DNA of 64,000 nucleotides from Halorhabdus utahensis DSM 12940. Its GTDB lineage: Archaea; Halobacteriota; Halobacteria; Halobacteriales; Haloarculaceae. The notes beneath the pieces are model-generated. The model saw only the letters and a program-made list of their open reading frames with translations. It was not told the DNA's origin and did not search any database. This document shows, in pieces, positions 54,480 through 62,548 of the stretch (position 1 is its first letter; the number at the start of each line of letters is the position of its first letter). Where the stretch lies: assembly GCF_000023945.1 (NCBI RefSeq), contig NC_013158.1, positions 2,790,001-2,854,000 on the forward strand. The letters are read 5' to 3'. A program made the translations under genes and the position numbers.

Positions 54480-54779
54480 GTATCCATTGGTACCGGCACT
54501 TCAGTGGGACGTTTGATAAAATATACTATTATCTGAAACGTCCGGCCAGCCCCTGGCGACACCGACGATTTCGGGCGGACGGCCTGCAAAACAAGCAGAC
54601 TGTCCCGATCACCGTCAGCCCGAACCGAATTCATTTCTTCCGCCTTACATATGGTGCGTGCCCCCTTTCCCGCGAGGGGCATATATCCGGCATTGCCACT
54701 GTTTACCCTGGTAAGCCCGGAAGTCACGTCGCCGTCATCCACCGCCGCATTTAATACAGGCTATCACGAAAAATAAGTC
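54480..54779. promoter_or_regulatory. Divergent promoter region with inverted repeats
   Basis: No gene lies in this 300-bp gap. It holds a GATAA-N9-TTATC palindrome over the ABC promoter (54511-54530), an internal hairpin with tgcccc/ggggca arms at 54659-54681, a TTACC-CT-GGTAA palindrome at 54703-54714, and a TATA-like tttaata (54750-54756) 27 nt before the regulator ATG at 54780, giving a leaderless transcript. The neighbouring regulator could bind any of these palindromes. Confidence 0.5.
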
Positions 54780-55313
54780 ATGTCATCAATCGAACTCACG
54801 CCGAGTCAGAAAAACATCCTGCAGGAACTCGTCAACCTCTACCGTGACTCCGAAAGTGCGGTAAAGGGCGAGGAAATCGCCGAGCGAGTCAACCGGAATC
54901 CCGGCACGATCCGCAACCAGATGCAGAGTCTGAAGGCGCTCCAGCTCGTCGAGGGGGTCCCCGGGCCGAAGGGCGGATACAAACCGACTGCGACCGCCTA
55001 CGATGCGTTGCAGATCCAGGACATGGACCACGCCGCGGAGGTTCCGCTGTTTCACAACGGTGAACAGATCGAGGAGGCAAACGTCGCCGAGATCAACCTC
55101 GCGAGCGTCCATCATCCCGAGAACTGCCGCGCGGAGGTCACTCTCCAGGGCTCGCTCGCCGATTACGACGAAGGCGACAGCGTTACAGTCGGCCCGACGC
55201 CGCTGTCGAAACTCCAGATCGTCGGCACGCTCGACGGCAAAGACGACACCAGCAACAAGCTCATTCTCACGATCGACGACATGGTCGCCCCGGCCGAAGC
55301 GCCGGAACACTGA
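54780..55313 (+). CDS. Winged-helix transcriptional regulator (haloarchaeal, Rrf2/TrmB-like)
   Basis: This 177-aa protein has an N-terminal winged helix (TPSQKNILQELVNLYRDSES, EEIAERVNRNPGTIRNQMQS, GPKGGYKPTATAYDALQ) that ends in the Gly-Gly wing typical of Rrf2/MarR-like folds. The C-terminal about 100 residues form a beta-rich domain of unknown ligand (VAEINLASVHHPENCRAEVT). I do not recognise a named family beyond this. It is divergent from an ABC exporter, which it may control, and the leaderless TATA fits the ATG at 54780. Confidence 0.8.
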   Translation: MSSIELTPSQKNILQELVNLYRDSESAVKGEEIAERVNRNPGTIRNQMQSLKALQLVEGVPGPKGGYKPTATAYDALQIQDMDHAAEVPLFHNGEQIEEANVAEINLASVHHPENCRAEVTLQGSLADYDEGDSVTVGPTPLSKLQIVGTLDGKDDTSNKLILTIDDMVAPAEAPEH

Positions 55314-55449
55314 CGCCACCTCGGTCACGAGCGTTTCTCGAATCTTCGAATCGGTCTCCACGGCGGACCTGATCACGTGACACGCTCGCATGCAACTTCC
55401 GCGGCGTGATTTCAAAGGGTTTGTATCCCGGCCTCGCTGAACGACGGAT

Positions 55450-56613
55450 ATGACTGAGTCGGTGGTCGTTCTCGGTTCCGGGTACGCCGGCGCGGGCGCG
55501 ATCCAGCGCCTCGAGTCGGAACTCGGTGATCGGGCCGACCTCACGTGGGTATCTGATCAACCGTATCATCTCGTCCTCCACGAAGTCCATCGCTGCATCC
55601 GTGATCCGTCCGTCAAAGAGCACGTGACGATCCCGGTCGACGAGATCAAGTCCCCCTCGACGACGTTCATCGAGGGTCGTGTCGAGACCATCGACGTCGA
55701 ACATCGAACGGTCGGATTTGCAGACGGCGAGTCGATCGCGTACGATCACCTGTTAGTTGCCATCGGCAGCCAGACTGCCTTTTTCCGCATCGACGGACTC
55801 GAGGAAAACGCACTCACGCTGAAAAGTCTCGACGATGCGCTCGCCATCCACGACGCAGTCGAGTCGGAAGCCGACGACGCAACGATGGCCGATCCCGCTC
55901 GGGTCGTCGTCGGCGGGGCCGGCCAGACTGGCGTCCAGGTCGCCGGCGAGGTAGCAGCCTACCGTGCGGAGATGTCGGCACCGATAGACGTCGTTCTGGT
56001 CGAAGGGCTCGAATCCGTCCTCCCCGGAGCCAACAGTGCCTTCCAGTCAGCGATCCGTGACCGACTCGATAAGCGCTCGGTCGATGTCCAGACGGGCAAC
56101 TTCGTCAGCAGCGTCGACGACGACGCCGTCTACTTCGACGACGGTCGTGACCTCGCCTACGATGTCCTCGTCTGGACCGGCGGGATCACCGGGCAGCGTG
56201 CCATGGAGGACGTCCGCGTCACGAAAGATCACAAGAGCAACCGTCTCAAAACCACGACGACGTTCCAGACCGACGACGAGCGAGTTTTCGCCCTCGGTGA
56301 CGCGGCACTGGTCGACCAGCCGGGCGAGGATCCGGCCCCGCCGAACGCCCAGGCGGCCTGGCAGGCAGCCGACGTCGCCGCCGAGAACATCGCACGGTCG
56401 ATCCGCGGCCAGCCACTGACGGAGTGGCGCTACGAGAACAAGGGGACGGTCGTCTCCGTCGGTGACGAGGCAGTCGCGACCGACGTACTGTACAGTCCAA
56501 TCGAGACGTTCAATGGTCTGGGTGCGGAGTTGTTGAAGAAAGTCATCGCCGCCCGATGGATCGCCGACGTCAGCTCGTTCTCCCGGGCGTTCTCAGCCTG
56601 GCCGAACATGTAA
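55450..56613 (+). CDS. FAD-dependent pyridine nucleotide oxidoreductase (NDH-2-like)
   Basis: The 387-aa flavoprotein has an N-terminal FAD-binding VVVLGSGYAGAGAIQRLE, a second nucleotide-binding VVVGGAGQTGVQVAGEVAA (about residues 152-170) and a C-terminal VFALGDAALVD block that binds FAD. This domain order is that of type II NADH dehydrogenases and sulfide:quinone oxidoreductases. The C-terminus (LGAELLKKVIAARWIADVSS) gives weak support for membrane association as in NDH-2. It probably passes electrons from NADH to quinone. A TATA-like ttgtat lies 26 nt upstream. Confidence 0.85.
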   Translation: MTESVVVLGSGYAGAGAIQRLESELGDRADLTWVSDQPYHLVLHEVHRCIRDPSVKEHVTIPVDEIKSPSTTFIEGRVETIDVEHRTVGFADGESIAYDHLLVAIGSQTAFFRIDGLEENALTLKSLDDALAIHDAVESEADDATMADPARVVVGGAGQTGVQVAGEVAAYRAEMSAPIDVVLVEGLESVLPGANSAFQSAIRDRLDKRSVDVQTGNFVSSVDDDAVYFDDGRDLAYDVLVWTGGITGQRAMEDVRVTKDHKSNRLKTTTTFQTDDERVFALGDAALVDQPGEDPAPPNAQAAWQAADVAAENIARSIRGQPLTEWRYENKGTVVSVGDEAVATDVLYSPIETFNGLGAELLKKVIAARWIADVSSFSRAFSAWPNM

Positions 56614-56730
56614 TGTTGACGCTGTCGTCAACCGGGACCGTCGTCTCCGAGCTGGGTTTTTCTCTCCGCTGAGAAACTCACTTACTGGGGACGGTGGGCC
56701 GCCTGCGGTGTCTCCTGTCTCTACCGGCGT

Positions 56731-56907
56731 TCAGGCCTCGGTCGCCGCTCGATCGTACGCGTTCTTCAGCGAGCCCAGGAACCGGTGGTACGGCAGCGGA
56801 ACCCCGATCTGACGGGCGAGCAGCGCGACTGGCAACAGCATGATCCCGACGAGCAGCGTCACGTGGTACAGCACTGACAGACCGGCGCGGTACAGGTACG
56901 TTTCCAT
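56731..56907 (-). CDS. Small membrane protein (58 aa)
   Basis: A 59-codon frame encodes METYLYRAGLSVLYHVTLLV then a hydrophobic helix and a positively charged end (SLKNAYDRAATEA). Codon use is strongly GC3-rich, and a TATA-like tatataaa (minus-strand, about 56938-56945) lies about 35 nt upstream. It has the look of a conserved haloarchaeal single-span or hairpin membrane peptide. Function unknown. It was found by direct translation of the minus strand. Confidence 0.7.
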   Translation of the reverse strand: METYLYRAGLSVLYHVTLLVGIMLLPVALLARQIGVPLPYHRFLGSLKNAYDRAATEA

Positions 56908-57211
56908 TTGTCCTCTCTTCAGGGTGGTCCGTTTCGAGTATATAAAGGTTGCTGAAGGATATATTATAGTATCGTAGATTATTATAATTCAATACGGCTA
57001 CGTCATGCGATTCAAGTGGGATTGAACTATGTCCAATCACACAGGATACTGATCGGCCGAAAACATAACAGGCTCGTTGGAACCACGCGGCGTACTCATA
57101 AGTTATGGCCATTATCGAGGTGACGTGCGCACGGCCGAGTCGAGAACCTCGTGTCGGGATCGCCATCAGAAAATCATAAAGCACGAATAGGCTCGACGGT
57201 AGCATAGAAGT
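56908..57211. other. AT-rich intergenic region (304 bp)
   Basis: The region lies between divergent small genes. It is much richer in A/T than the rest, particularly 56935-57005, and includes the TATA element of the 58-aa gene and possible TATA elements (gaatagg, ataaagc) for the DUF555 gene. No gene or clear repeat is seen. Confidence 0.5.
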
Positions 57212-57586
57212 ATGAACTACCTCGTGGCATTGGAAGCAGCCTGGCTGGTACGTGATGTAGAGAACATCGACGACGCGATCGGTGTGGCCGTCAGCGAGGC
57301 TGGCAAGCGCCTCAACGACCAGGACATGGACTACGTCGAAGTCGAAGTCGGTGCCACGACCTGCCCCGCCTGCGCGGAACCGTTCGACTCGGCGTTCATC
57401 GCGGCCGACACCGCCCTGGTCGGACTCGTCCTCGAAATGAAGGTGTTCAACGCCGAGAGCACCGAACACGCCCAGCGGATCGCCAAAAGTGAGATCGGTG
57501 GCGCGTTGCGGGACGTCCCGCTGAAGATCGTCGAGACGATCGAGTACGCCGAAGACGAGGACCCACCGACCGAACCGAGCGAGTGA
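57212..57586 (+). CDS. DUF555 (UPF0212) family protein
   Basis: This 124-aa protein matches the archaeal UPF0212/DUF555 family: [20 protein letters not shown], the cysteine pair in [17 protein letters not shown] (CPAC, a possible metal site), and [20 protein letters not shown]. The C-terminus is acidic. It is a cytoplasmic protein conserved in archaea with unknown function. A TATA-like ataaag lies about 35 nt upstream of the ATG. Confidence 0.9.
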   Translation: MNYLVALEAAWLVRDVENIDDAIGVAVSEAGKRLNDQDMDYVEVEVGATTCPACAEPFDSAFIAADTALVGLVLEMKVFNAESTEHAQRIAKSEIGGALRDVPLKIVETIEYAEDEDPPTEPSE

Positions 57587-57672
57587 CGCGGCCCGCGTGA
57601 CTGCCCGGCCCGGGCGAGCATCGACCCGGGAGAGCCGGTGGCTTTTTGTATTACCAATGGTTATCACGCGGT

Positions 57673-58215
57673 ATGGAACTGCCGACCCCAGCGGACCTGC
57701 GTGAGCGCCGGACGGATCTCGGACTCACCCAGAGTGAGCTCGCCGACCGCGCCGACGTCTCCCAGCCGTTGATCGCCAGGATCGAAGGTGGCGACGTCGA
57801 TCCGCGACTCTCGACGCTCCGGCGGATCGTCAACGCACTCCAGGAAGCGGAAGGTGGGATTCTTCGGGCCGGTGATCTGATGAACTCGCCCATCGTCAGC
57901 GTCGCGCCCGACGACAGCGTCCACGAGGCGAAACAGTTGATGGACAGCGAAGGCTACTCGCAGGTTCCGGTCATCCGCAACGGCCGGCCGGACGGTCTCA
58001 TCGGCAACACTGACATCCGCCAGCGTTCGGAGGACAACGTCGGGGAACTCCCCGTCGCCGAAGTGATGCACGAGTCGATCACGACCGTCGAACCGGACGC
58101 GACGCTGGAGGAAATCGACACCTATCTGGACCATCACGACGCCGTGCTGGTCGTCGAGAGCGGTGAGACTGTCGGGATCATTACCGACGCCGATATCGCC
58201 GCCAACGTCAGCTGA
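57673..58215 (+). CDS. HTH (XRE) regulator with two CBS domains
   Basis: The 180-aa protein joins an XRE helix-turn-helix (LRERRTDLGLTQSELADRAD then QPLIARIEGGDVDPRLSTLR, residues about 8-50) to a pair of CBS domains (about 66-120 and 125-180; DLMNSPIVSVAPDDSVHEAK, VMHESITTVEPDATLEE). CBS pairs bind adenosyl nucleotides, so it may sense energy state. A TATA-like ttgtatta lies 26 nt before the ATG at 57673, which fixes the start over a longer frame. A near-palindrome (TTACCAATGGTTA) follows the TATA. Confidence 0.88.
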   Translation: MELPTPADLRERRTDLGLTQSELADRADVSQPLIARIEGGDVDPRLSTLRRIVNALQEAEGGILRAGDLMNSPIVSVAPDDSVHEAKQLMDSEGYSQVPVIRNGRPDGLIGNTDIRQRSEDNVGELPVAEVMHESITTVEPDATLEEIDTYLDHHDAVLVVESGETVGIITDADIAANVS

Positions 58216-58308
58216 TTTTTGTCCGGATTCCATGGCATGTTCGTCTGCCGTGCGTACTGGTGTTTTCGACGTCGTCCGTGCTGTCGCTGGGTGATCGCTT
58301 CCGGAGAA

Positions 58309-58336
58309 AACGTTAAGTACTACCATGTGTAACGTT
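58309..58336. promoter_or_regulatory. Inverted repeat AACGTTA-N14-TAACGTT upstream of dinB
   Basis: The arms at 58309-58315 and 58330-58336 are perfect and separated by 14 bases, with centres 21 bp apart (two turns of the helix), as for a dimeric regulator. The left arm overlaps a TATA-like gttaag. If that TATA is used, a transcript would start near 58340 and carry a leader of about 165-190 nt to dinB. Confidence 0.5.
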
Positions 58337-58357
58337 AGCGTGGAACCGCGCCGGGTG

Positions 58358-58372
58358 GTTCCCGACGGGAAC
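58358..58372. promoter_or_regulatory. Palindrome GTTCCCGACGGGAAC upstream of dinB
   Basis: Perfect seven-base arms around one central base (58358-58372). It lies inside the likely leader or just after the promoter of dinB, where a repressor could block transcription. Confidence 0.5.
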
Positions 58373-58420
58373 GACCGTCGTGAACGTCCGGGAGACGCAC
58401 CGTGCGCAAACGACGAGTAT

Positions 58421-58442
58421 CTCCGCCGATTCTCCGGCGGAG
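58421..58442 (+). other. Strong hairpin ahead of the dinB start
   Basis: Eight-base arms CTCCGCCG (58421-58428) and CGGCGGAG (58435-58442) with a six-base loop, followed by tttccgtttt. It could act as an attenuator or terminator in the dinB leader. Confidence 0.45.
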
Positions 58443-58526
58443 TTTCCGTTTTCACCTGCCCAACAGCTCCGACTGTGTCTCTGCCGGTGTGAGAACCTTG
58501 GTATGGCTTCGGAGCGAACCCCGTGT

Positions 58527-59780
58527 ATGTCCAGGCCCGGCCGGTTGCCGGTCGAGTCCACACGCGAGGACCGGATCGTGTGCCACGTCGACATGGACTG
58601 TTTTTACGCTGCGTGTGAACGGCTCCGGGAGCCCGCGCTGCGGGACGAACCAGTAATCGTCGGGATGGGATACGAGCCGGGCGAGACGTCGGGCGCAGTG
58701 GCGACCGCGAGCTACGAGGCACGCGAACACGGTGTTGAGAGCGCACAGTCGATCGAACAGGCGCTCGAACTCCTGCCCCGGCGCGAGACTGCCGATCCGG
58801 ACGCGGAGCCGACCGCCTACTACCGGCCCGTCGATATGCCGTATTATGAGGACGTAAGTGAGCAGGTCCGATCCATCCTCGCGGAATACGCCGACGTGCT
58901 TCGTGCTGTCAGCATCGACGAGGCGTATCTCGACGTGACCGACCGGACCGACTGGGAGTCCGTCGAGACCTTCGCCACTGAACTGAAGGACGAGATCGCC
59001 GAGACGGTCGGTGTCGAAGCGAGCGTCGGTGTCGCGCCGACGATGAGCGCCGCGAAGATCGCAAGCGATTACGACAAACCTGACGGACTCACGGTCGTCG
59101 AACCCGGTGATGTCCGATCGTTTCTGGCTCCCCTCCCCGTCGCGGCCGTCCACGAGGTCGGCCCGAAGACAGCAACCGAACTCGCCGAGATGGGGATCGA
59201 GACGGCCGGCGACCTCGCGGCGGCCGATCCGGCGGCACTCGCCGATCGCTTCGGTGAACGCGGACGAGCGATTTACCGGTACGCGCGTGGTGAGGACGAC
59301 CGTGACGTGACGCCGGTCGGGCGACCGAAGAGTCTCTCCCGGGAGTCGTCGTTAGCGCCCGCGGAGGGAGACACGGAGACCGTCCGCGAGCAGGTTCGTA
59401 CGCTCGCCGAAGCAGTGGCCGACCGGGCGAACCGCCGCGACGCGCTCTATCGGACCATCGGAATCAAAGTCGTCTCCCCGCCCTTCGACATCCACACGCG
59501 CGAACGATCGCTGTCCGGGCCAGTCGATCGCCCGGACCTCGTTCGTTCCGTCGCGCTCGACCTCCTTTCGGCGTTCGCTGACCGCGAGGTTCGGAAGGTC
59601 GGCGTGTTCGTCTCCGGACTTTCCTTTTCGGCGGGTGACCAGGCGAGTCTCGGCGAGTGGGACGACGCTGGCGGCGACACGGAGACGGTGGCCCACGACG
59701 ACGAAACGGCCACCAGCTTCCGGTCGCCGTCCGGGAACCAGCGGCTCTCCGGGCAGACGACGCTTGCGGACTTCCGGTGA
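58527..59780 (+). CDS. dinB: DNA polymerase IV (Y-family, DinB/Dpo4)
   Basis: The translesion polymerase has 417 residues from the ATG at 58527. Catalytic palm motifs are VCHVDMDCFYAACERL (first Asp) and RAVSIDEAYLDVTD (Asp-Glu). The HhH region is VHEVGPKTATELAEMGIETA, and the little-finger domain follows. The C-terminus ends in the PCNA-interaction motif QTTLADF (about residues 410-416). The ATG at 58527 sits just before the conserved region; one at 58503 is possible. Several inverted repeats lie upstream. Confidence 0.95.
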   Translation: MSRPGRLPVESTREDRIVCHVDMDCFYAACERLREPALRDEPVIVGMGYEPGETSGAVATASYEAREHGVESAQSIEQALELLPRRETADPDAEPTAYYRPVDMPYYEDVSEQVRSILAEYADVLRAVSIDEAYLDVTDRTDWESVETFATELKDEIAETVGVEASVGVAPTMSAAKIASDYDKPDGLTVVEPGDVRSFLAPLPVAAVHEVGPKTATELAEMGIETAGDLAAADPAALADRFGERGRAIYRYARGEDDRDVTPVGRPKSLSRESSLAPAEGDTETVREQVRTLAEAVADRANRRDALYRTIGIKVVSPPFDIHTRERSLSGPVDRPDLVRSVALDLLSAFADREVRKVGVFVSGLSFSAGDQASLGEWDDAGGDTETVAHDDETATSFRSPSGNQRLSGQTTLADFR

Positions 59781-59787
59781 GTCGGGC

Positions 59788-60141
59788 TCACTCGAGGCCG
59801 CTGTCGAGGTTCTCCAGGAGTTTCCCGGCGAACAGCCCCAGCCGTGGCGAGATGGCGTCGGGATCGTCCGATGGAGCGTCGACCGGATGCGTCTCGAGCG
59901 CGCGAACGAACTGCTCGCCGTGAGTCATCGCCGCCATCATGTCGACGACGTCGACGGTCAGGCCCTCGTCGGAAGTGTCCATCTCCGGGTGGCGCTCTTT
60001 CTCTTCGGACGTGTAGGCGATGGTCCAGGACGGCCCGCCGACGAGATCGAGGACCGCATCGACGCCACCGACCTCGACGCGATCGCCGTCGCTGGCGACG
60101 TAGACGGTCCCGTCCTCGATGATTGTCTCGTACCGGGTCAT
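59788..60141 (-). CDS. Conserved haloarchaeal protein of unknown function
   Basis: This 117-aa acidic protein begins MTRYETIIEDGTVYVASDGD and continues with WTIAYTSEEKERHPEMDTSD, a helical VVDMMAAMTHGEQFV, and a C-terminal ISPRLGLFAGKLLENLD. No catalytic motif or membrane segment. The gene ends 7 bp after the dinB stop, convergent with it. A TATA-like gtatatat lies about 43 nt upstream. Composition and spacing support a real gene. Confidence 0.7.
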   Translation of the reverse strand: MTRYETIIEDGTVYVASDGDRVEVGGVDAVLDLVGGPSWTIAYTSEEKERHPEMDTSDEGLTVDVVDMMAAMTHGEQFVRALETHPVDAPSDDPDAISPRLGLFAGKLLENLDSGLE

Positions 60142-60291
60142 CGCTGGGTGTCTTCACCCTGAAATGACGGCCTACTCGGATATATACCCTCACGTCCAGT
60201 CCCGCAGAACTATTCTCACCTGTCGGTCGCGTCGGACCCGCGTCTGACGATGAATTATGGGTGTCGAGGTCCTGGGCTAGAAAAGAAACGC

Positions 60292-62034
60292 ATGGCTGAC
60301 AGCGATCAGCGGACGATCACCGTCGCGGAACGCAGCGACGGGCACGGCGGGACTGGTGACGTGGGCCGGCCGGTTTCGCTGCCAGTCGTCGAACTGCTCA
60401 CCGGGCGCGGGTTCATCACCGGGAAATCGGGCAGCGGGAAGAGCAACTCCGCCTCCGTCGTCGCCGAGAAGCTGCTCGACAACGGCTTTGGACTCCTCAT
60501 CGTCGACATCGACGGCGAGTACTACGGCCTCAAAGAGGAGTACGAGATCCTCCACGCCGGGGCCGATGACGAGTGTGACATCCAGGTCACGACCGATCAC
60601 GCCGAGAAACTCGCCACCCTCGCCCTCGAACAGAACGTCCCCATCATCCTCGACATTTCGAGTTATCTCGACGAGGACAAGGCCCGGGAGGTGCTGACGG
60701 CCGTTGCCCGCCAGCTGTTCGCGAAGGCCAAAAAGTGCAAACAGCCCTTCCTGTTGCTGGTCGAGGAGATCCACGAGTACATCCCGGAGAAGGGCGGCGT
60801 CGACGAGTGTGGGAAGATGCTGATCAAGATCGGCAAGCGCGGGCGCAAACACGGCCTGGGGATCGTCGGCATCAGCCAGCGACCGGCCGACGTCAAGAAG
60901 GACTTCATTACTCAGTGTGACTGGCTAGTCTGGCACCGGCTCACCTGGAACAACGACACCAAGGTCGTCAGTCGTATCCTCGATGGCGCATATGCCGACG
61001 CTGTCGAGGACTTAGCTGACGGCGAAGCGTTCCTGATGACTGACTGGGCCGAAGCAGTCGAGCGCGTCCAGTTTTATCGGAAGAAGACCTTCGACGCGGG
61101 CGCGACGCCTGGTCTGGAAGACTTCGAGCGCCCGGATCTCAAGTCCGTCAGCGACGACCTCGTCTCCGAACTGAAGTCGATCACCGACGAGCGTGCGGAG
61201 ACCGAGGACCGGATCGCCGAACTCCGGGCGGAACTCGACCGCAAGAACTCCCGGATCGCCGAACTCGAACGTGAACTCCAGGACGCCCGTGACATGAGCC
61301 GGATGGCTGACCAGTTCGTCGATGCGCTGGTCGAGCACGTCGATGGGCCGAATCCGGGTCGGACCGAACAGGCAAAGCTTCGGGACAGTCATGCACGCAA
61401 GCAGAGCCAGGACGCGGACGACACCGACGACGGGCAAGCTACGTTCGGGCCCGACAGCCCCACGGACGACGTCACAGCCGACGGGTCAGGGACAGCCACG
61501 CCGGACGGTGCGGGCGGGAACGGCACGGAAGCAACTGTCGCCGATGCCTTCGAGTCCTTTGGGGACTTCGTCCCTGCGGAAGCGTCCGTCGATTCCACCA
61601 CCGTGACTGACGCAAGTGACGCCCCCGCAGAGGCCGGCGATACCACTGCTGGCGCTAGCGACAACGAGGACACGGCAACGAGCCAGGAAGTCTCGATCGA
61701 CGAGGTCCCCGACTTCGTGGGCCGACTCCGGGCTGAAGTCCGCTCGCTCGAACCCAAGACCCAGAAGATGCTGTCGTACTATCGCGACCAGGGACCGGCG
61801 TCGCCGTTGGACGCCCACTTCGTTGCCGGGGGCTCGGGCGATCGAACCCACGCCTACGCCCGCAATCGGACGCTCCGGACAGCCGAGTTGATCGAACACG
61901 TCGGCCAGGGTGCCTACGACTACCGCCTGCCAGCACTCCTCGAAGAGCGCGCCAAGCGTGCGCCCGAGGATGTCGACGACGCGGATCTCGACACCTACGT
62001 CGACGTGATCGAAGCGACCGTCGACGAGTTCTGA
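60292..62034 (+). CDS. HerA/FtsK-like ATPase (DUF87 type)
   Basis: The 580-aa ATPase has Walker A GKSGSGKS at residues 44-51 and Walker B FLLLVEEIHEYIPEKG (about 160-175), plus GIVGISQRPADVKKDFI, the arginine/sensor block of HerA-type hexameric translocases. After about residue 300 a coiled coil (RIAELRAELDRKNSRIAELE), a Thr/Asp/Gly-rich disordered linker (about 370-480) and a C-terminal winged-helix-like domain (TQKMLSYYRDQGPASPLDAH) follow. The HAS barrel of canonical HerA is not evident. The ATG at 60292 begins the conserved part; the longer frame is not preferred. It may move or process DNA; no NurA is nearby. Confidence 0.85.
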   Translation: MADSDQRTITVAERSDGHGGTGDVGRPVSLPVVELLTGRGFITGKSGSGKSNSASVVAEKLLDNGFGLLIVDIDGEYYGLKEEYEILHAGADDECDIQVTTDHAEKLATLALEQNVPIILDISSYLDEDKAREVLTAVARQLFAKAKKCKQPFLLLVEEIHEYIPEKGGVDECGKMLIKIGKRGRKHGLGIVGISQRPADVKKDFITQCDWLVWHRLTWNNDTKVVSRILDGAYADAVEDLADGEAFLMTDWAEAVERVQFYRKKTFDAGATPGLEDFERPDLKSVSDDLVSELKSITDERAETEDRIAELRAELDRKNSRIAELERELQDARDMSRMADQFVDALVEHVDGPNPGRTEQAKLRDSHARKQSQDADDTDDGQATFGPDSPTDDVTADGSGTATPDGAGGNGTEATVADAFESFGDFVPAEASVDSTTVTDASDAPAEAGDTTAGASDNEDTATSQEVSIDEVPDFVGRLRAEVRSLEPKTQKMLSYYRDQGPASPLDAHFVAGGSGDRTHAYARNRTLRTAELIEHVGQGAYDYRLPALLEERAKRAPEDVDDADLDTYVDVIEATVDEF

Positions 62035-62071
62035 TCCTTGCAAAACGACGGTTCCCGAAGCGGTGACTCGA

Positions 62072-62548
62072 CTACGGCTCCCACGTCGTCAGTGGCTGCG
62101 TCTGCGAAGACGTGGGCGACTTCCAGATGAGTTTGACTGCTTCCACATCGCTCAAGCTGTGGGAGGAGGAAGCGTCGAAGTAGTTCGACACCGGCGGACT
62201 CCCACTGCCAAAGTAGATTGCCCACGAGTCAGTCGCCGAAATCGATGAAGTGCTCCCGTAGGCCGAGGATCCGTCGGCAAACGCATACCGCTCCTCGCTG
62301 CCTGTGTACGAGACCAACGCAACGAGTGTCCCTGCATCCGCAGCCTCCCCACCGTCGTGTTCGATCACCACGGCGTCTGACTGCGCTGAAATGTCCCAAC
62401 TGGTGCTAGGCGGCTGGTTCTCCGGCATGTCCATGTTCATCACGAACGTGCCGACCACAGCCGCGAGTAACACCGTGATCGCAACCATTAGAATCACTCC
62501 AATGACTGGCGATACCCCCCGGTCGTCTACCCCATGGTTCGCGCGCAT
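62072..62548 (-). CDS. Type IV pilin (pilin N-terminal domain)
   Basis: The 158-aa protein has a classic haloarchaeal prepilin leader DDRGVSPVIGVILMVAITVL, cut before a hydrophobic core helix by the PibD-type peptidase. The head (TSWDISAQSDAVVIEHDGGE, GYVS-type) resembles PilA heads. It lies convergent to the HerA-like ATPase and next to an AT-rich gap. A TATA-like element (about 62570-62580, minus strand) sits about 26 nt upstream. It is probably a subunit of an adhesion pilus. Confidence 0.88.
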   Translation of the reverse strand: MRANHGVDDRGVSPVIGVILMVAITVLLAAVVGTFVMNMDMPENQPPSTSWDISAQSDAVVIEHDGGEAADAGTLVALVSYTGSEERYAFADGSSAYGSTSSISATDSWAIYFGSGSPPVSNYFDASSSHSLSDVEAVKLIWKSPTSSQTQPLTTWEP

